Shown: piece after piece, positions 55,159 through 64,000 of the stretch
How the letters are laid out: every line of letters begins with the position of its first letter
How positions within the stretch are numbered: position 1 is the stretch's first letter
Source: an uncultured Clostridia bacterium
Lineage (GTDB): Bacteria > Bacillota > Clostridia > Oscillospirales > Acutalibacteraceae
Assembly: GCA_947627725.1 (NCBI GenBank)
Contig: CANQXE010000002.1
Location: 113,914-177,913, forward strand
Length of the DNA stretch: 64,000 nucleotides
Reading direction: 5' to 3'
Position numbers and translations under genes: made by a program
Notes under the pieces: model-generated
Seen by the model: only the letters and a program-made list of their open reading frames with translations
Told to the model about the DNA's origin: nothing
The model's database searches: none

Positions 55159-55198
55159 TATATTGGTGGATGTTAGATATTTAAGCGAGGGGAATATT

Positions 55199-57961
55199 AT
55201 GAAAAAACAGTTATGCTTCATTTTGTCAATCCTGATGGCGTCATCGGTTATTGCACCGTGTCAAAGTGTTATTGCGCAGGAGATAGAATTGGATAACATT
55301 CTTTCAATAGGGCAGGATATATCAGAAATGTGTGCCATATATGATGAAGATTACATAGACAAATCAGATTCATCAAATGATGAGGATAAAACCATTTATA
55401 CAAGATTGATTGTAAAAACTGATGAGTCCATTGATGAATACGGTGCTATTGACAGTGTATATGGTTTCGGCTATGCCTTTTTGCAGTATGCAGATGAAAA
55501 ATCGGCTGAATTTGCGAAAAAGCAGTATGAAAATTCAGGCTATACGGCAGATTATGACAGTGTTATTACCACCTCCTCTACCTCTATAACTCCTGGTAGT
55601 AATATGAATGATGAATGGGCATATGAAGAAACGGATACCGCTTCTGCTCTTGATTATTATAAGTTAAAGGTTAAATCCAACATAAATATTGCCATATTAG
55701 ACAGTGGAATAAACTATAATCACGAACTGTTCAAAAACAGAACTGTTCGTACTAACGCAGATTTCAGCACAGATGCATCCAATGATGAAATGGATAAATA
55801 CGGACACGGAACAAATGTTGCAGGTGCAATTGCTAAAAGTACACCGAATAATGTTAAACTGTCCTGCTACAAGATTCATAACCATAATGGCGAAGGAACT
55901 GCAGCAACGGCTTTAGCTGCTTTTGAATACATCAAACAGCTTTCAGACAAGCCTGATATAATCAATTGTTCATTTGTAATTCTTTCAGGTCTTGGTACTG
56001 TAGTAGATGAACTTGTTGATATGGGCGTTACTGTTGTCGCCGGTGCTGGCAATGAAGGCAAAGAAGTATATCAGCAGCCCGCAATATTTGACAGCGTTAT
56101 AACTGTTGCAGCCACAAATCGTTATGGCAATGCATGGAGTTCTTCAAACTATGGTGCATGTATTGATATTTCTGCACCGGGTGAGTATGTATACACAGCA
56201 GATATGGGCAGTAATACTGCGTATGTGTTTGGTAGTGGCACTTCCTTTGCCACACCGCTTGTATCGGCTGCTGCTGCCTATGTTCTTATGGAACATAAAA
56301 GTTATACACCTGAACAAGTAAAACAAGAACTTATTGCAACTGCAACTCCATTCAAAAAAAGTAATTGCTATTATGATCGTTACGGTGCAGGAATCGTTAA
56401 TTTTTCTAATATTATAAACGGCACAAGATGCAAGGATGTTACAGCTAATTATATCAGCGGAGCGTATCGTAACAATATAAGCGTTGAATTAAAATGTGCC
56501 AACACTCTTGTTGATATTTACTATACAACAGATGGTACTTTGCCGACGGAAACAAACGGCACAAAATATACTGCCCCTATTGATATTAGCGATTCCACAA
56601 GAATTATTGCGGCAGCTTTTGCAAGAGCAGGCACGCCAATGCACAGCAAATTTACTTATCTTGATTATTATATTTTAGAAGAGGATGAAAGCGAATTTGT
56701 AATTGAAAAAAGTGGATATTCAGGGATAATAAAAGCATATCTCGGCAATGAAACTAATGTTGTTGTTCCCGATATAGTAAACGGGATTGTACCGACAGAA
56801 ATAGGTTCAAAAGTCTTTAATAACAGCAATATTGAAAGTATTGTTTTGCCGGATACAGTTGAAACAATCGGCGAAAATGCTTTTAGTAACACAAATTTGA
56901 AATCCATAACCGCAAATGGTATTTGCAACTTAAATGAACGCTGTTTCTATGGTTGTAATAAACTTGCCGATATTGATTTGTCATCATTAAGATTTATAGG
57001 AAGTGAGGCTCTTTCAGGTTGTGAATTACTGAATCAAGATTTAGAACTCCCACTGCTTGACAGGGTTGGAAATAAAGGTTTTGCAGGAACATATTTCAAA
57101 ACCATAAAACTCCCGAATTGTACTCAAGCAGGCGACAGTGCATTTGAAAATTGTGTTGCAAGGGATATTGTTTTGAATAATGTAACCACTGTGGGAAACA
57201 ATGCTTTTTACAACTGCAAAAACCTTGAAAACCTTTATGTTCCTAAAGTAACAGGATTAGGCTCAGGCTTTGAAGGTTGCACGAATTTAAAGATGATTTT
57301 TGCACCTGTGACTACTTATATTACACTTTCCATTCCAAATAACACAACAATCTATTGCAGCGATAAATTAACAGGTGTTGATTTTCTTGATGAATACAAA
57401 GACTATAAATATACATTCATTAGTCCGGAATACACACCGGGACTTAATGAAGCCGACAGAGACGGTTATACTGATAGATTTATTCGTGTAAACAGTGACG
57501 AATTCGCCACAAGTAAAGGTGGACAAATACGAACAAGAGACAATGGCTTGCGTTTTGGTTTTGAATTTGACGAATCAAACATTGATTTTGATTTCAAGAA
57601 ATATGTTGAAAATATTGATTATGGTTTTGTCTATACTTATGATTCTCTTGAAAATAAGAATGATTTCCAAAAGAATCTTAGTTTAAGAGCAAATAAAAGC
57701 AATGTTCTTGTAAAATCAGCCGATAAACGAAATGTTGAAGGTACGGTTTCAACATACAATGTTGTATTCACAAAAATACCTGCAAGTCATTATGCAGATG
57801 AAATTTCTGCAAGAGCATATGTCTGCGTAGATGGTATGTATTTCTATTCAGATGTAACAACACGGAGTTACAGTTCTGTGGCAAACGCAATACTAAATGA
57901 CGATGAAATAAGTCAAGAAATTAAAGATGATGTTGCGGCGTCATTAAATAAAGCAGCATAA
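55199..57961 (+). CDS. Secreted S8 subtilase with leucine-rich repeats
   Basis: A 920-residue exported serine protease. A signal peptide ends near 27, and a pro-region runs to about 125. The catalytic domain has Asp168 (LDSG), His203 (GHGTN), the oxyanion Asn in GAGNEG and Ser349 (GTSFATP). A chitobiase C-terminal-like domain (about 455-530), BspA-type leucine-rich repeats (about 540-740) and an unrecognised beta-rich end follow. There is no LPXTG or membrane anchor. ATG 55199 follows GAGGGG. It has its own promoter and is co-transcribed with the 35-residue peptide. The sequence VITTS at 122-126 recurs in that peptide. Confidence 0.9.
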   Translation: MKKQLCFILSILMASSVIAPCQSVIAQEIELDNILSIGQDISEMCAIYDEDYIDKSDSSNDEDKTIYTRLIVKTDESIDEYGAIDSVYGFGYAFLQYADEKSAEFAKKQYENSGYTADYDSVITTSSTSITPGSNMNDEWAYEETDTASALDYYKLKVKSNINIAILDSGINYNHELFKNRTVRTNADFSTDASNDEMDKYGHGTNVAGAIAKSTPNNVKLSCYKIHNHNGEGTAATALAAFEYIKQLSDKPDIINCSFVILSGLGTVVDELVDMGVTVVAGAGNEGKEVYQQPAIFDSVITVAATNRYGNAWSSSNYGACIDISAPGEYVYTADMGSNTAYVFGSGTSFATPLVSAAAAYVLMEHKSYTPEQVKQELIATATPFKKSNCYYDRYGAGIVNFSNIINGTRCKDVTANYISGAYRNNISVELKCANTLVDIYYTTDGTLPTETNGTKYTAPIDISDSTRIIAAAFARAGTPMHSKFTYLDYYILEEDESEFVIEKSGYSGIIKAYLGNETNVVVPDIVNGIVPTEIGSKVFNNSNIESIVLPDTVETIGENAFSNTNLKSITANGICNLNERCFYGCNKLADIDLSSLRFIGSEALSGCELLNQDLELPLLDRVGNKGFAGTYFKTIKLPNCTQAGDSAFENCVARDIVLNNVTTVGNNAFYNCKNLENLYVPKVTGLGSGFEGCTNLKMIFAPVTTYITLSIPNNTTIYCSDKLTGVDFLDEYKDYKYTFISPEYTPGLNEADRDGYTDRFIRVNSDEFATSKGGQIRTRDNGLRFGFEFDESNIDFDFKKYVENIDYGFVYTYDSLENKNDFQKNLSLRANKSNVLVKSADKRNVEGTVSTYNVVFTKIPASHYADEISARAYVCVDGMYFYSDVTTRSYSSVANAILNDDEISQEIKDDVAASLNKAA

Positions 57962-57979
57962 ATAAGGAGGTAAACTTAA

Positions 57980-58087
57980 ATGAAAGAAAAATATATTAAA
58001 CCTTTAGCAGAAGTTGAAGAATTCAAAACCGTTGATGTTATTACAACAAGCGGCGAACCTGATACCGATGTTGAATGGGGCAGTTAA
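57980..58087 (+). CDS. 35-residue peptide co-transcribed with the subtilase
   Basis: A short gene with a strong AAGGAGG site eight bases before its ATG, 18 bases after the subtilase stop and ahead of a hairpin. The peptide starts MKEKYIKPLAEVEEF, has DVITTSG at 19-25 and ends in an acidic EPDTDVEWGS. It has no signal peptide, cysteine or hydrophobic stretch. A charged head, a possible cleavage motif and a short tail are like a leader-plus-core precursor, but no modifying enzyme or exporter is adjacent. VITTS also occurs at the end of the subtilase pro-region. Its role is unknown. Confidence 0.7.
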   Translation: MKEKYIKPLAEVEEFKTVDVITTSGEPDTDVEWGS

Positions 58088-58110
58088 TAAATAATGATGT
58101 AAATATATAC

Positions 58111-58152
58111 AAAGGCTGTGAAGGAAAGGTATTTATCTTCACAGCCTTTCAT
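58111..58152 (+). terminator. Terminator of the subtilase-peptide operon
   Basis: AAAGGCTGTGAA pairs exactly with TTCACAGCCTTT around 15 bases. The T run is weak. Confidence 0.75.
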
Positions 58153-58190
58153 ATATTATAAAGATATTAATTTATTTTATTTAATAACTA

Positions 58191-58219
58191 TTGCAAAAAT
58201 ATAATATATAAGTTAAAAT
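58191..58219 (+). promoter_or_regulatory. Promoter of the arabinose operon
   Basis: TTGCAA (58191-58196) and TAAAAT (58214-58219) are separated by 17 bases. No AraR gene or clear operator is visible. Confidence 0.55.
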
Positions 58220-58259
58220 AAGAAATGTATGTAAATATATTTATTGATGAGGTTATTTT

Positions 58260-59837
58260 ATGTCAGGATATGTTATTGATGGCAGTGAATCGCTCGGTAT
58301 TGAGTTTGGCTCTACGAGAATTAAAGCCGTATTAATTGATGAAAATTTCAATCCTATTGCAACAGGCAGTCACGACTGGGAAAACAGACTTGAAAACGGT
58401 GTTTGGACATATCATCTTGACGACGTGTGGACAGGTCTTCAGGACGCGTACGCAAGGCTTAATGATGATGTTTATGAAAAATACGGGGTAAGAATTAAAA
58501 GACTTTCATCAATCGGATTTTCAGCAATGATGCACGGCTATCTTCCGTTTGATAAGGAAGGGAATCAGCTTGCCGAATTCAGAACGTGGAGAAATACAAT
58601 TACCCAGAATTCTGCGGTAAGACTTACAGAACTTTTTAATTTTAATATTCCTCAGCGCTGGAGCATTGCTCATCTCTATCAGGCAATTTTAAACGGTGAG
58701 GAGCATGTTAATAAAATTGCCTTTCTTACAACTCTTGCGGGATATGTTCACTGGAAGCTGACAGGCAAAAAGGTACTCGGTATCGGAGAGGCGTCAGGTA
58801 TGTTCCCGATTGACAGCAGTACAAACGACTATGATGCCGATATGCTCTCCAAATTTTCCGATTTGCCTGAGGTTTCAAAATATGACTGGAATTTAAGAGA
58901 TATACTTCCTGATGTTCTTCTTGCGGGCGATAACGCAGGAACACTTACAAAAGAAGGTGCGCTTTTAATTGACCCTACGGGTACTCTTGAGGAGGGCGCG
59001 CTTATGTGTCCGCCTGAGGGTGACGCAGGAACAGGAATGACGGCGACAAACAGCGTCAGAGTAAAAACGGGTAATGTTTCGGCAGGCACGTCCATCTTTT
59101 CAATGATTGTTCTTGATAAAATGCTTTCAAAGGTCTATGAAGAGATTGATATGGTTACCACTCCGACAGGAAAGCCTGTTGCAATGGTTCACTGTAATAA
59201 TTGCTGTACCGACCTTGACTACTGGGTATCATTATTTATTCAGTTTTCAAAGCTTGCTGAAATGGATTTGACTAAACCGCAGATTTATGACTTGCTCTAT
59301 AACACCGCCCTTGACGGTGAAAAAGATTGCGGCGGTCTTGTTTCATTCAACTATTTTTCAGGTGAGCCGGTTACTAAGCTTGACAGCGGCAGACCGTTGT
59401 GCGTAAGAAGCGAGAGCAGTAATTTCAATCTTTCAAACTTTATGCGGTCTCAGGTTTATTCCACAATGGCAACTCTCAAAATAGGTATGGAAATTCTTGA
59501 AAAAGAAAACGTTGAGATTAATTCGTTGACGGGACACGGTGGACTGTTTAAAACAGAAATAGTCGGTCAAAGGCTTATGGCAGGCGCAATGAATACGCCT
59601 GTTGCCGTTATGGAAACTGCCGGAGAGGGCGGTGCGTGGGGTATCGCGATTCTTGCTAAATACGCTCTTGACAAGTCAGATGAATCTCTTGAGGATTATC
59701 TTGACACTAAGGTTTTCAGCAAATATAAAAGCTCGGTAATTGAGCCTGATGAAGCAGATGTTCAGGGCTTTGCCGATTATATGAAGCTATACAAGAAAGC
59801 GATTGCCGTTGAAAAAGCGGCAGTTGAGAATATATAG
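58260..59837 (+). CDS. FGGY carbohydrate kinase, presumed L-ribulokinase
   Basis: A cytosolic sugar kinase of 525 residues. [15 protein letters not shown] is the N-terminal phosphate loop; [12 protein letters not shown] and the late [20 protein letters not shown] are FGGY blocks. The sequence is nearer to the xylulokinase branch than to classical AraB. Its place directly before araA and araD implies that it phosphorylates L-ribulose. GAGG precedes the ATG; araA starts 19 bases downstream. Confidence 0.87.
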   Translation: MSGYVIDGSESLGIEFGSTRIKAVLIDENFNPIATGSHDWENRLENGVWTYHLDDVWTGLQDAYARLNDDVYEKYGVRIKRLSSIGFSAMMHGYLPFDKEGNQLAEFRTWRNTITQNSAVRLTELFNFNIPQRWSIAHLYQAILNGEEHVNKIAFLTTLAGYVHWKLTGKKVLGIGEASGMFPIDSSTNDYDADMLSKFSDLPEVSKYDWNLRDILPDVLLAGDNAGTLTKEGALLIDPTGTLEEGALMCPPEGDAGTGMTATNSVRVKTGNVSAGTSIFSMIVLDKMLSKVYEEIDMVTTPTGKPVAMVHCNNCCTDLDYWVSLFIQFSKLAEMDLTKPQIYDLLYNTALDGEKDCGGLVSFNYFSGEPVTKLDSGRPLCVRSESSNFNLSNFMRSQVYSTMATLKIGMEILEKENVEINSLTGHGGLFKTEIVGQRLMAGAMNTPVAVMETAGEGGAWGIAILAKYALDKSDESLEDYLDTKVFSKYKSSVIEPDEADVQGFADYMKLYKKAIAVEKAAVENI

Positions 59838-59855
59838 AAATATAAGGAGTTTATT

Positions 59856-61331
59856 ATGGCTATCAAGGATTATGAATTTTGGTTTGTAGTAGGAACACAG
59901 CATTTATACGGTGAGGAGATTTTTGCTGATATAAACGCTCACGCACAGGAAATGTGCGACGAATGGACGAATAAGCTCCCTTGCAGAGTTGTTTCGAAGC
60001 CCTGCGTAAAGACGTCTGCTGAAATATTAGATATTATGCGTCAGGCAAATACTGACCCTGCCTGTGCAGGTGTTATAACTTGGATGCACACATTCTCACC
60101 GTCAAAAATGTGGATTGCGGGACTTAACGAGCTTTCAAAGCCGTATCTCCACGTGAATACTCAGTACAACCGTGACATTCCATGGAATGATATAGATATG
60201 GATTTTATGAACTTAAATCAGTCTGCTCACGGTGACAGAGAGCACGGTTATATTCACGCTCGCATGAGAAAGAAGGTTAAGGTTGCCGCCGGTTACTGGA
60301 AGGACGAGGAATTTCAGAATAAGATAGGAGTATGGATGAGGGCTGCTGTCGGTGCTGCCGAGTCAAGAAAGCTCAGAGTTCTTCGTATTTCAGATAATAT
60401 GAGAAATGTTGCGGTTACTGACGGTGATAAAATTGAGGCACAGATTAAGCTTGGCTGGCAGGTTGACCACTATGGCGTAGGCGATATTATAAGACTTGTT
60501 GGCGAGGTAACTGACACTGAAATTGACGAGCAGATGGCTGAATATGAGAAGTATTATGATATGGATACCGATAATATTGACGCTGTTCGCTATCAGGCGC
60601 GTGAAGAGGTCGCAATAAAAAAATTCCTTGATGAAAACGGCTTTGGTGCTTTCCATACCAACTTTGAGGATTTACAGCAGTTAAGACAGCTTCCCGGACT
60701 TGCATCACAGGATCTTATGCGTCAGGGATATGGTTTCGGAGCAGAGGGTGACTGGAAGGTTGCCGCTATGACAAGGATTATGAAGCTGATGTCCGAAGGT
60801 ATGACGGAGGGCGGCACAGCCTTTATGGAGGACTATACGTATCACTTTGAGCCGGGAAATGAAATGCTTTTAGGCTCGCATATGCTTGAGGTTTGCCCGA
60901 CAATTGCTAAGGATAAGCCAAAAATTCAGGTACACCCGCTCGGTATCGGCGACAGGGAGGACCCGGCAAGATTAGTATTCAAGGCGCAGACAGGCAACGC
61001 TATTGTTGTAACGCTTGTTGATATGGGCGACCGTCTCAGAATGATAGTTAATGATGTTGAATGTAAAGAGCAGGAGCATGATATGCCGAATCTTCCTGTT
61101 GCAGGCGTGCTCTGGAAGCCGTTGCCTTGTCTCCAGACCTCTGCCGAGGCTTGGATTTACGCAGGAGGCGCTCACCATTCCGTTCTTTCCTATACACTTA
61201 CTGCTGAACATATGAGAGATTTTGCGGAAATTATGGGAATTGAATTTATCCATATTAATAAGGATACTGAAATGAATTCCTTTAAGAAAGAACTGTTTTA
61301 CAATGATGTGGCATATAAGCTTGGAATGTAA
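59856..61331 (+). CDS. araA: L-arabinose isomerase
   Basis: AraA converts L-arabinose to L-ribulose using a divalent metal. It has 491 residues. FWFVVGTQHLYGEE opens it, and TWMHTFSPSKMWI is conserved. The metal and catalytic acids fall in GGTAFMEDYTYHFEP and GSHMLEVCPT, and the C-terminal His is in GGAHHSVLS. AAGGAG precedes the ATG. The middle gene of a kinase-isomerase-epimerase operon. Confidence 0.97.
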   Translation: MAIKDYEFWFVVGTQHLYGEEIFADINAHAQEMCDEWTNKLPCRVVSKPCVKTSAEILDIMRQANTDPACAGVITWMHTFSPSKMWIAGLNELSKPYLHVNTQYNRDIPWNDIDMDFMNLNQSAHGDREHGYIHARMRKKVKVAAGYWKDEEFQNKIGVWMRAAVGAAESRKLRVLRISDNMRNVAVTDGDKIEAQIKLGWQVDHYGVGDIIRLVGEVTDTEIDEQMAEYEKYYDMDTDNIDAVRYQAREEVAIKKFLDENGFGAFHTNFEDLQQLRQLPGLASQDLMRQGYGFGAEGDWKVAAMTRIMKLMSEGMTEGGTAFMEDYTYHFEPGNEMLLGSHMLEVCPTIAKDKPKIQVHPLGIGDREDPARLVFKAQTGNAIVVTLVDMGDRLRMIVNDVECKEQEHDMPNLPVAGVLWKPLPCLQTSAEAWIYAGGAHHSVLSYTLTAEHMRDFAEIMGIEFIHINKDTEMNSFKKELFYNDVAYKLGM

Positions 61332-61343
61332 GGTGGTGCTTTG

Positions 61344-62051
61344 ATGTTAGAGGAATTGAAAGAAAAGGTTTATAAAGCTAATTTACAGCTTGTTCAATAC
61401 GGGCTTGTAGTTTTAACATGGGGAAATGTTTCCGCCATTGACAAAAAAACGAATTTGGTGGTCATAAAGCCGTCAGGTGTGCCGTATGATACTATGAAAG
61501 CCTCCGATATGGTTGTTATGGATTTGCAGGGAAATAAAGTTGAGGGAGAGCTTAACCCCTCGTCAGATACTCCGACGCACCTTGAACTGTACAGAAAATT
61601 TGATAATATCGGCGGTATTGTTCATACACATTCCTCATGGGCGTGCGCGTGGGCGCAGGCAGGATGCGATATTCCTGCGTACGGTACAACCCACGCCGAT
61701 TTTGCAAACGGCGATATTCCCTGCGCAAGAGGTCTTACCAAGGAAGAAGTAAACGGTGAATATGAGCTTAATACGGGTAAGGTTATTGTTGAAGAATTTG
61801 AACGCAGAGCCATTAGTCCCGAGGAATGTCCGGCTGTTTTAATTCACAGACACGGACCGTTTACGTGGGGCAAAGATCCCTTTAAGGCTGTTGAAAACGC
61901 CCTTATTCTTGAAGAGGTTGCGAAAATGGCAAGCCGTACTCAAAGAGTCGCGCAATATGATGAAAATTCAAATATAGGCATTGAGCAGTATCTCCTTGAT
62001 AAGCATTATCAACGAAAACATGGCAAAAATGCTTATTACGGACAAAAATAA
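61344..62051 (+). CDS. araD: L-ribulose-5-phosphate 4-epimerase
   Basis: AraD makes D-xylulose 5-phosphate, feeding the pentose phosphate pathway. It has 235 residues. [23 protein letters not shown], the zinc pair in [13 protein letters not shown] and the third zinc His in HRHGPFTWG are all present. I chose ATG 61344 after AGGTGG; TTG 61341 is one codon earlier. The last enzyme of the operon. Confidence 0.97.
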   Translation: MLEELKEKVYKANLQLVQYGLVVLTWGNVSAIDKKTNLVVIKPSGVPYDTMKASDMVVMDLQGNKVEGELNPSSDTPTHLELYRKFDNIGGIVHTHSSWACAWAQAGCDIPAYGTTHADFANGDIPCARGLTKEEVNGEYELNTGKVIVEEFERRAISPEECPAVLIHRHGPFTWGKDPFKAVENALILEEVAKMASRTQRVAQYDENSNIGIEQYLLDKHYQRKHGKNAYYGQK

Positions 62052-62067
62052 TTTTAAGGAGGAGTAA

Positions 62068-63798
62068 ATGTTGACTAAGAAAATCTCATTGCTTATTGCA
62101 GTAATTGCAATAACTGTTTGTTCACTTTTTACATTTAATGCTTTTGCTGAAGAAACGACTGTTCCCGACGAACCGTCCGCGCCGATTGCGATAACAAGTA
62201 AAAATACCGCTGTTACTCTTGATAAGACATCATATAATTATGACGCCAAAGAGAAAAAGCCCAATGCCACGGTCGTTTATACAGACGATAACGGTAAAAA
62301 AATCACACTTGTTAAAGGTAAAGATTACAACATTAAATATTCTAATAATAAAAATGTTGGTAAAGCAACAGTAACGATTGACGGTATAGGCAAATATACA
62401 GGTACGCTCACCAAGAATTTTACCATCAAGGCAATCAGCATTACCGGTAAAACCTTTTCTATTACCTTAGGCTACAATAGCTGCACCTATTCAGGCGCTA
62501 AAAAGACCCCTCTTCCAAAAATTTACTGGAATAACGGCGGCAAAAAGGTTCTTCTTGTCAGAAATACAGATTATAATGCTGTATGGACAAATAACGTAAA
62601 TATTGGTCAGGCAACAGTTACTATAACAGGTAAGGGTAATTTCTCGGGAACGGTTAAAAAGAATTACAGAATTTTACCAAAGCAGACAACCGGCTTTAAA
62701 ATTACAGGCTCAACAGCCAATTCAGTTTCGCTGAGCTGGACTAAGCAAAAAGGTATTTCAGGCTATCAGATTGTTAAATATGACCCGAATAAAAAGAAAT
62801 ATGTTCAGGTAAAAAGGGTATCCGCTAACGCAATCAGATGTACCATAAGCGGTTTGAACGCGTCAACAGCTTATCATTTTAAAATCAGAGCATACAAGAC
62901 ATTAAGCGACAAAAAAACCAATTATTACGGTGCGTACAGTGCCGACGTCGCGACAGCAACAGCACCTGTACGAATCACAACAACGTCTGTTACAAAGAGC
63001 GGAAGAACAATCACCGTTGAATGGAAAAAAACAAAATCATCAGGTTATCAGATATTTTACAGCACGGACAGCAAATTTAAAAATTATAAGTGTATTACCT
63101 TAAAAGGCACATCCAGAACATCATATAAGATTAAAAATGTAAATAAAAACAAGAATTACTACGTCAAAGTAAGAGCATATATCAATTATAAAAATGTTGC
63201 TCATAAAGGTATATGCAGTCCCTATCTGAGTACCTATTACTCAAACCTCTACGCAACCTACACGTCAAGCTATGTCAACAATGCGAACAGAACGAAAAAT
63301 CTTCAGATAGCGTCAAAGGCAATTTCCGGAACTATTATTAAGCCGGGTGAAACCTTTTCATTCAATGATGTTGTTGGTCCGAGAACATCCGCGAAAGGAT
63401 ACAAATCTGCTCCTGTATTCACAGGTGGTAATGGTGTAGAAGACGGTATCGGAGGAGGAATTTGCCAGGTTGCTTCAACTATGTTTAACTGTGTATTAAA
63501 AGCAAATGTAGGCATTGTAGAAAGACATCAGCACAGCCAGAGAGTTGCATATGTACCTCTTGGAAGAGATGCCGCCATTTCTGGTACAGCACAGGATTTC
63601 AAGTGGAAAAACACGACAGGTCAGCCTATCAGGATTGTAATGACTGTTAAAAACGGTAAAATCACCTGTAGTTTTTATACATCCGTTAAGGCAAAGCCGT
63701 CAGCAGTTTCACTGAAAGTTACACAAAGCGGTAAAAACTTTACGCTTAGAAGATATGTAAAGGGTAAAGTAAATTATACATGTAGATCATATTATTAA
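62068..63798 (+). CDS. Secreted VanW-domain protein with repeats and FN3 domains
   Basis: A 576-residue exported protein. The signal peptide ends near Ala27. Two similar beta domains follow (about 48-118 and 125-200), each ending in a pattern like GKATVTIDGIGKYTGT. Two fibronectin type III domains come next (about 203-297 and 300-385), then a VanW domain (about 425-530) with GETFSFNDVVGPRT, GGGICQVASTMFN and ERHQHSQRV. VanW has no agreed function and no vanA/B genes are near. AAGGAGG precedes the ATG, and it follows araD by 16 bases, probably by read-through. Confidence 0.88.
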   Translation: MLTKKISLLIAVIAITVCSLFTFNAFAEETTVPDEPSAPIAITSKNTAVTLDKTSYNYDAKEKKPNATVVYTDDNGKKITLVKGKDYNIKYSNNKNVGKATVTIDGIGKYTGTLTKNFTIKAISITGKTFSITLGYNSCTYSGAKKTPLPKIYWNNGGKKVLLVRNTDYNAVWTNNVNIGQATVTITGKGNFSGTVKKNYRILPKQTTGFKITGSTANSVSLSWTKQKGISGYQIVKYDPNKKKYVQVKRVSANAIRCTISGLNASTAYHFKIRAYKTLSDKKTNYYGAYSADVATATAPVRITTTSVTKSGRTITVEWKKTKSSGYQIFYSTDSKFKNYKCITLKGTSRTSYKIKNVNKNKNYYVKVRAYINYKNVAHKGICSPYLSTYYSNLYATYTSSYVNNANRTKNLQIASKAISGTIIKPGETFSFNDVVGPRTSAKGYKSAPVFTGGNGVEDGIGGGICQVASTMFNCVLKANVGIVERHQHSQRVAYVPLGRDAAISGTAQDFKWKNTTGQPIRIVMTVKNGKITCSFYTSVKAKPSAVSLKVTQSGKNFTLRRYVKGKVNYTCRSYY

Positions 63799-63808
63799 GT
63801 GATTAAGA

Positions 63809-63845
63809 AAATATCCTATGTCGTTCAGGCATAGGATATTTTATA
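63809..63845 (+). terminator. Terminator of the VanW gene
   Basis: AAATATCCTATG pairs with CATAGGATATTT around nine bases and is followed by TTAT. Confidence 0.85.
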
Positions 63846-63851
63846 CAGTAA

Positions 63852-63885
63852 AAAATCCCACAGCATTTGCTGTGGGATTTTAATT
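63852..63885. terminator. Second strong hairpin after the VanW gene
   Basis: AAAATCCCACAGCA pairs exactly with TGCTGTGGGATTTT around two bases, with A and T tracts outside. It can stop transcription from both sides. Confidence 0.8.
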
Positions 63886-64000
63886 ATTGTCTAGCTACTT
63901 GCGTGACAACCCCCGGTTCTACCGGGGGGAAGAAGAAAGCTTTAGTAAAAATAAAACCGCCGAGCTGCAAGCAAGGCGAGAGTATTGGCGAAAAATAACC
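63886..64000. other. Non-coding end of window with GC-rich hairpin, possible element edge
   Basis: No gene is seen. CCCCCGGT (63910-63917) pairs with ACCGGGGG (63921-63928) around TCT, and TTGTC (63887) with GACAA (63904) flanks it. Compact hairpins like this occur at the ends of IS200/IS605-type elements, but no transposase lies inside the window. Confidence 0.35.

Noticed and set aside
55016..58260. Island integrated at tRNA-Cys carrying the subtilase operon
   Set aside because: No integrase and no copy of the tRNA-Cys 3' end is seen after the operon, so the site is unproven.

Overview
The window reads as a chromosomal segment of an endospore-forming, low-GC Firmicute of the class Clostridia, most like the gut Ruminococcaceae/Oscillospiraceae. 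Supporting signs are dipicolinate synthase genes behind a sigma-K-like promoter, RNase J, YlqF, YerC, a DUF1540 protein, strong AGGAGG ribosome sites, TTG starts, and TTGACA-N17-TATAAT promoters. The family placement is inference. Most genes are on the plus strand and packed into short operons. I see no CRISPR array and no phage genes.

Layout. 1-4969: end of rpiB, a lipoprotein, a membrane protein, murC, and dpaA-dpaB (spore dipicolinate). 5054-9718: potABCD polyamine importer with a HAD phosphatase. 9779-9863: tRNA-Leu(GAG). 10048-14461: an AT-rich dlt-like acyl-transfer operon (adenylation enzyme, carrier protein, MBOAT acyltransferase, SGNH protein). 14501-17673: FliB-like protein, ROK kinase, a membrane protein, RNase HI. 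17836-24809: rnj, rplI, dnaB, tilS, ftsH. 24923-33478: a divergent type IIA topoisomerase pair, secG, an exonuclease, a class A PBP, ruvX. 33523-37059: M50 protease, radical SAM protein and partner, rplS behind a structured leader. 37214-40518: GPH sugar symporter plus GH13 alpha-glucosidase. 40617-44927: ylqF, rnhB, yraN, thrC, a DUF1540 miniprotein, a phosphoesterase. 45005-54576: tig, clpP, clpX, lon, engB, lysA, yerC, a methyltransferase, hslO. 54659-55090: tRNA-Val, Asp, Phe, Gly, Cys. 55199-58087: a secreted subtilase plus a 35-residue peptide. 58260-62051: L-arabinose operon (FGGY kinase, araA, araD). 62068-63798: a VanW-domain secreted protein. The last 120 bases hold hairpins that may be the edge of a mobile element.

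How the genes work together. The core is housekeeping: protein quality control (trigger factor, ClpXP, Lon, FtsH, Hsp33), RNA and DNA enzymes, and cell-wall synthesis (MurC, PBP, LysA). Accessory functions are polyamine import, alpha-1,6-glucoside use, L-arabinose use and surface modification.

Two places look least explained. First, the subtilase/peptide pair at 55199-58087: the pentapeptide VITTS occurs both after the protease pro-region and in the co-transcribed 35-residue peptide, which hints at a protease-substrate pair. Second, the dlt-like operon at 10048-14461: its adenylation enzyme lacks the Asp and Cys that DltA uses to recognise D-alanine, and its MBOAT looks like AlgI, so it may attach a different acyl group to a different polymer.
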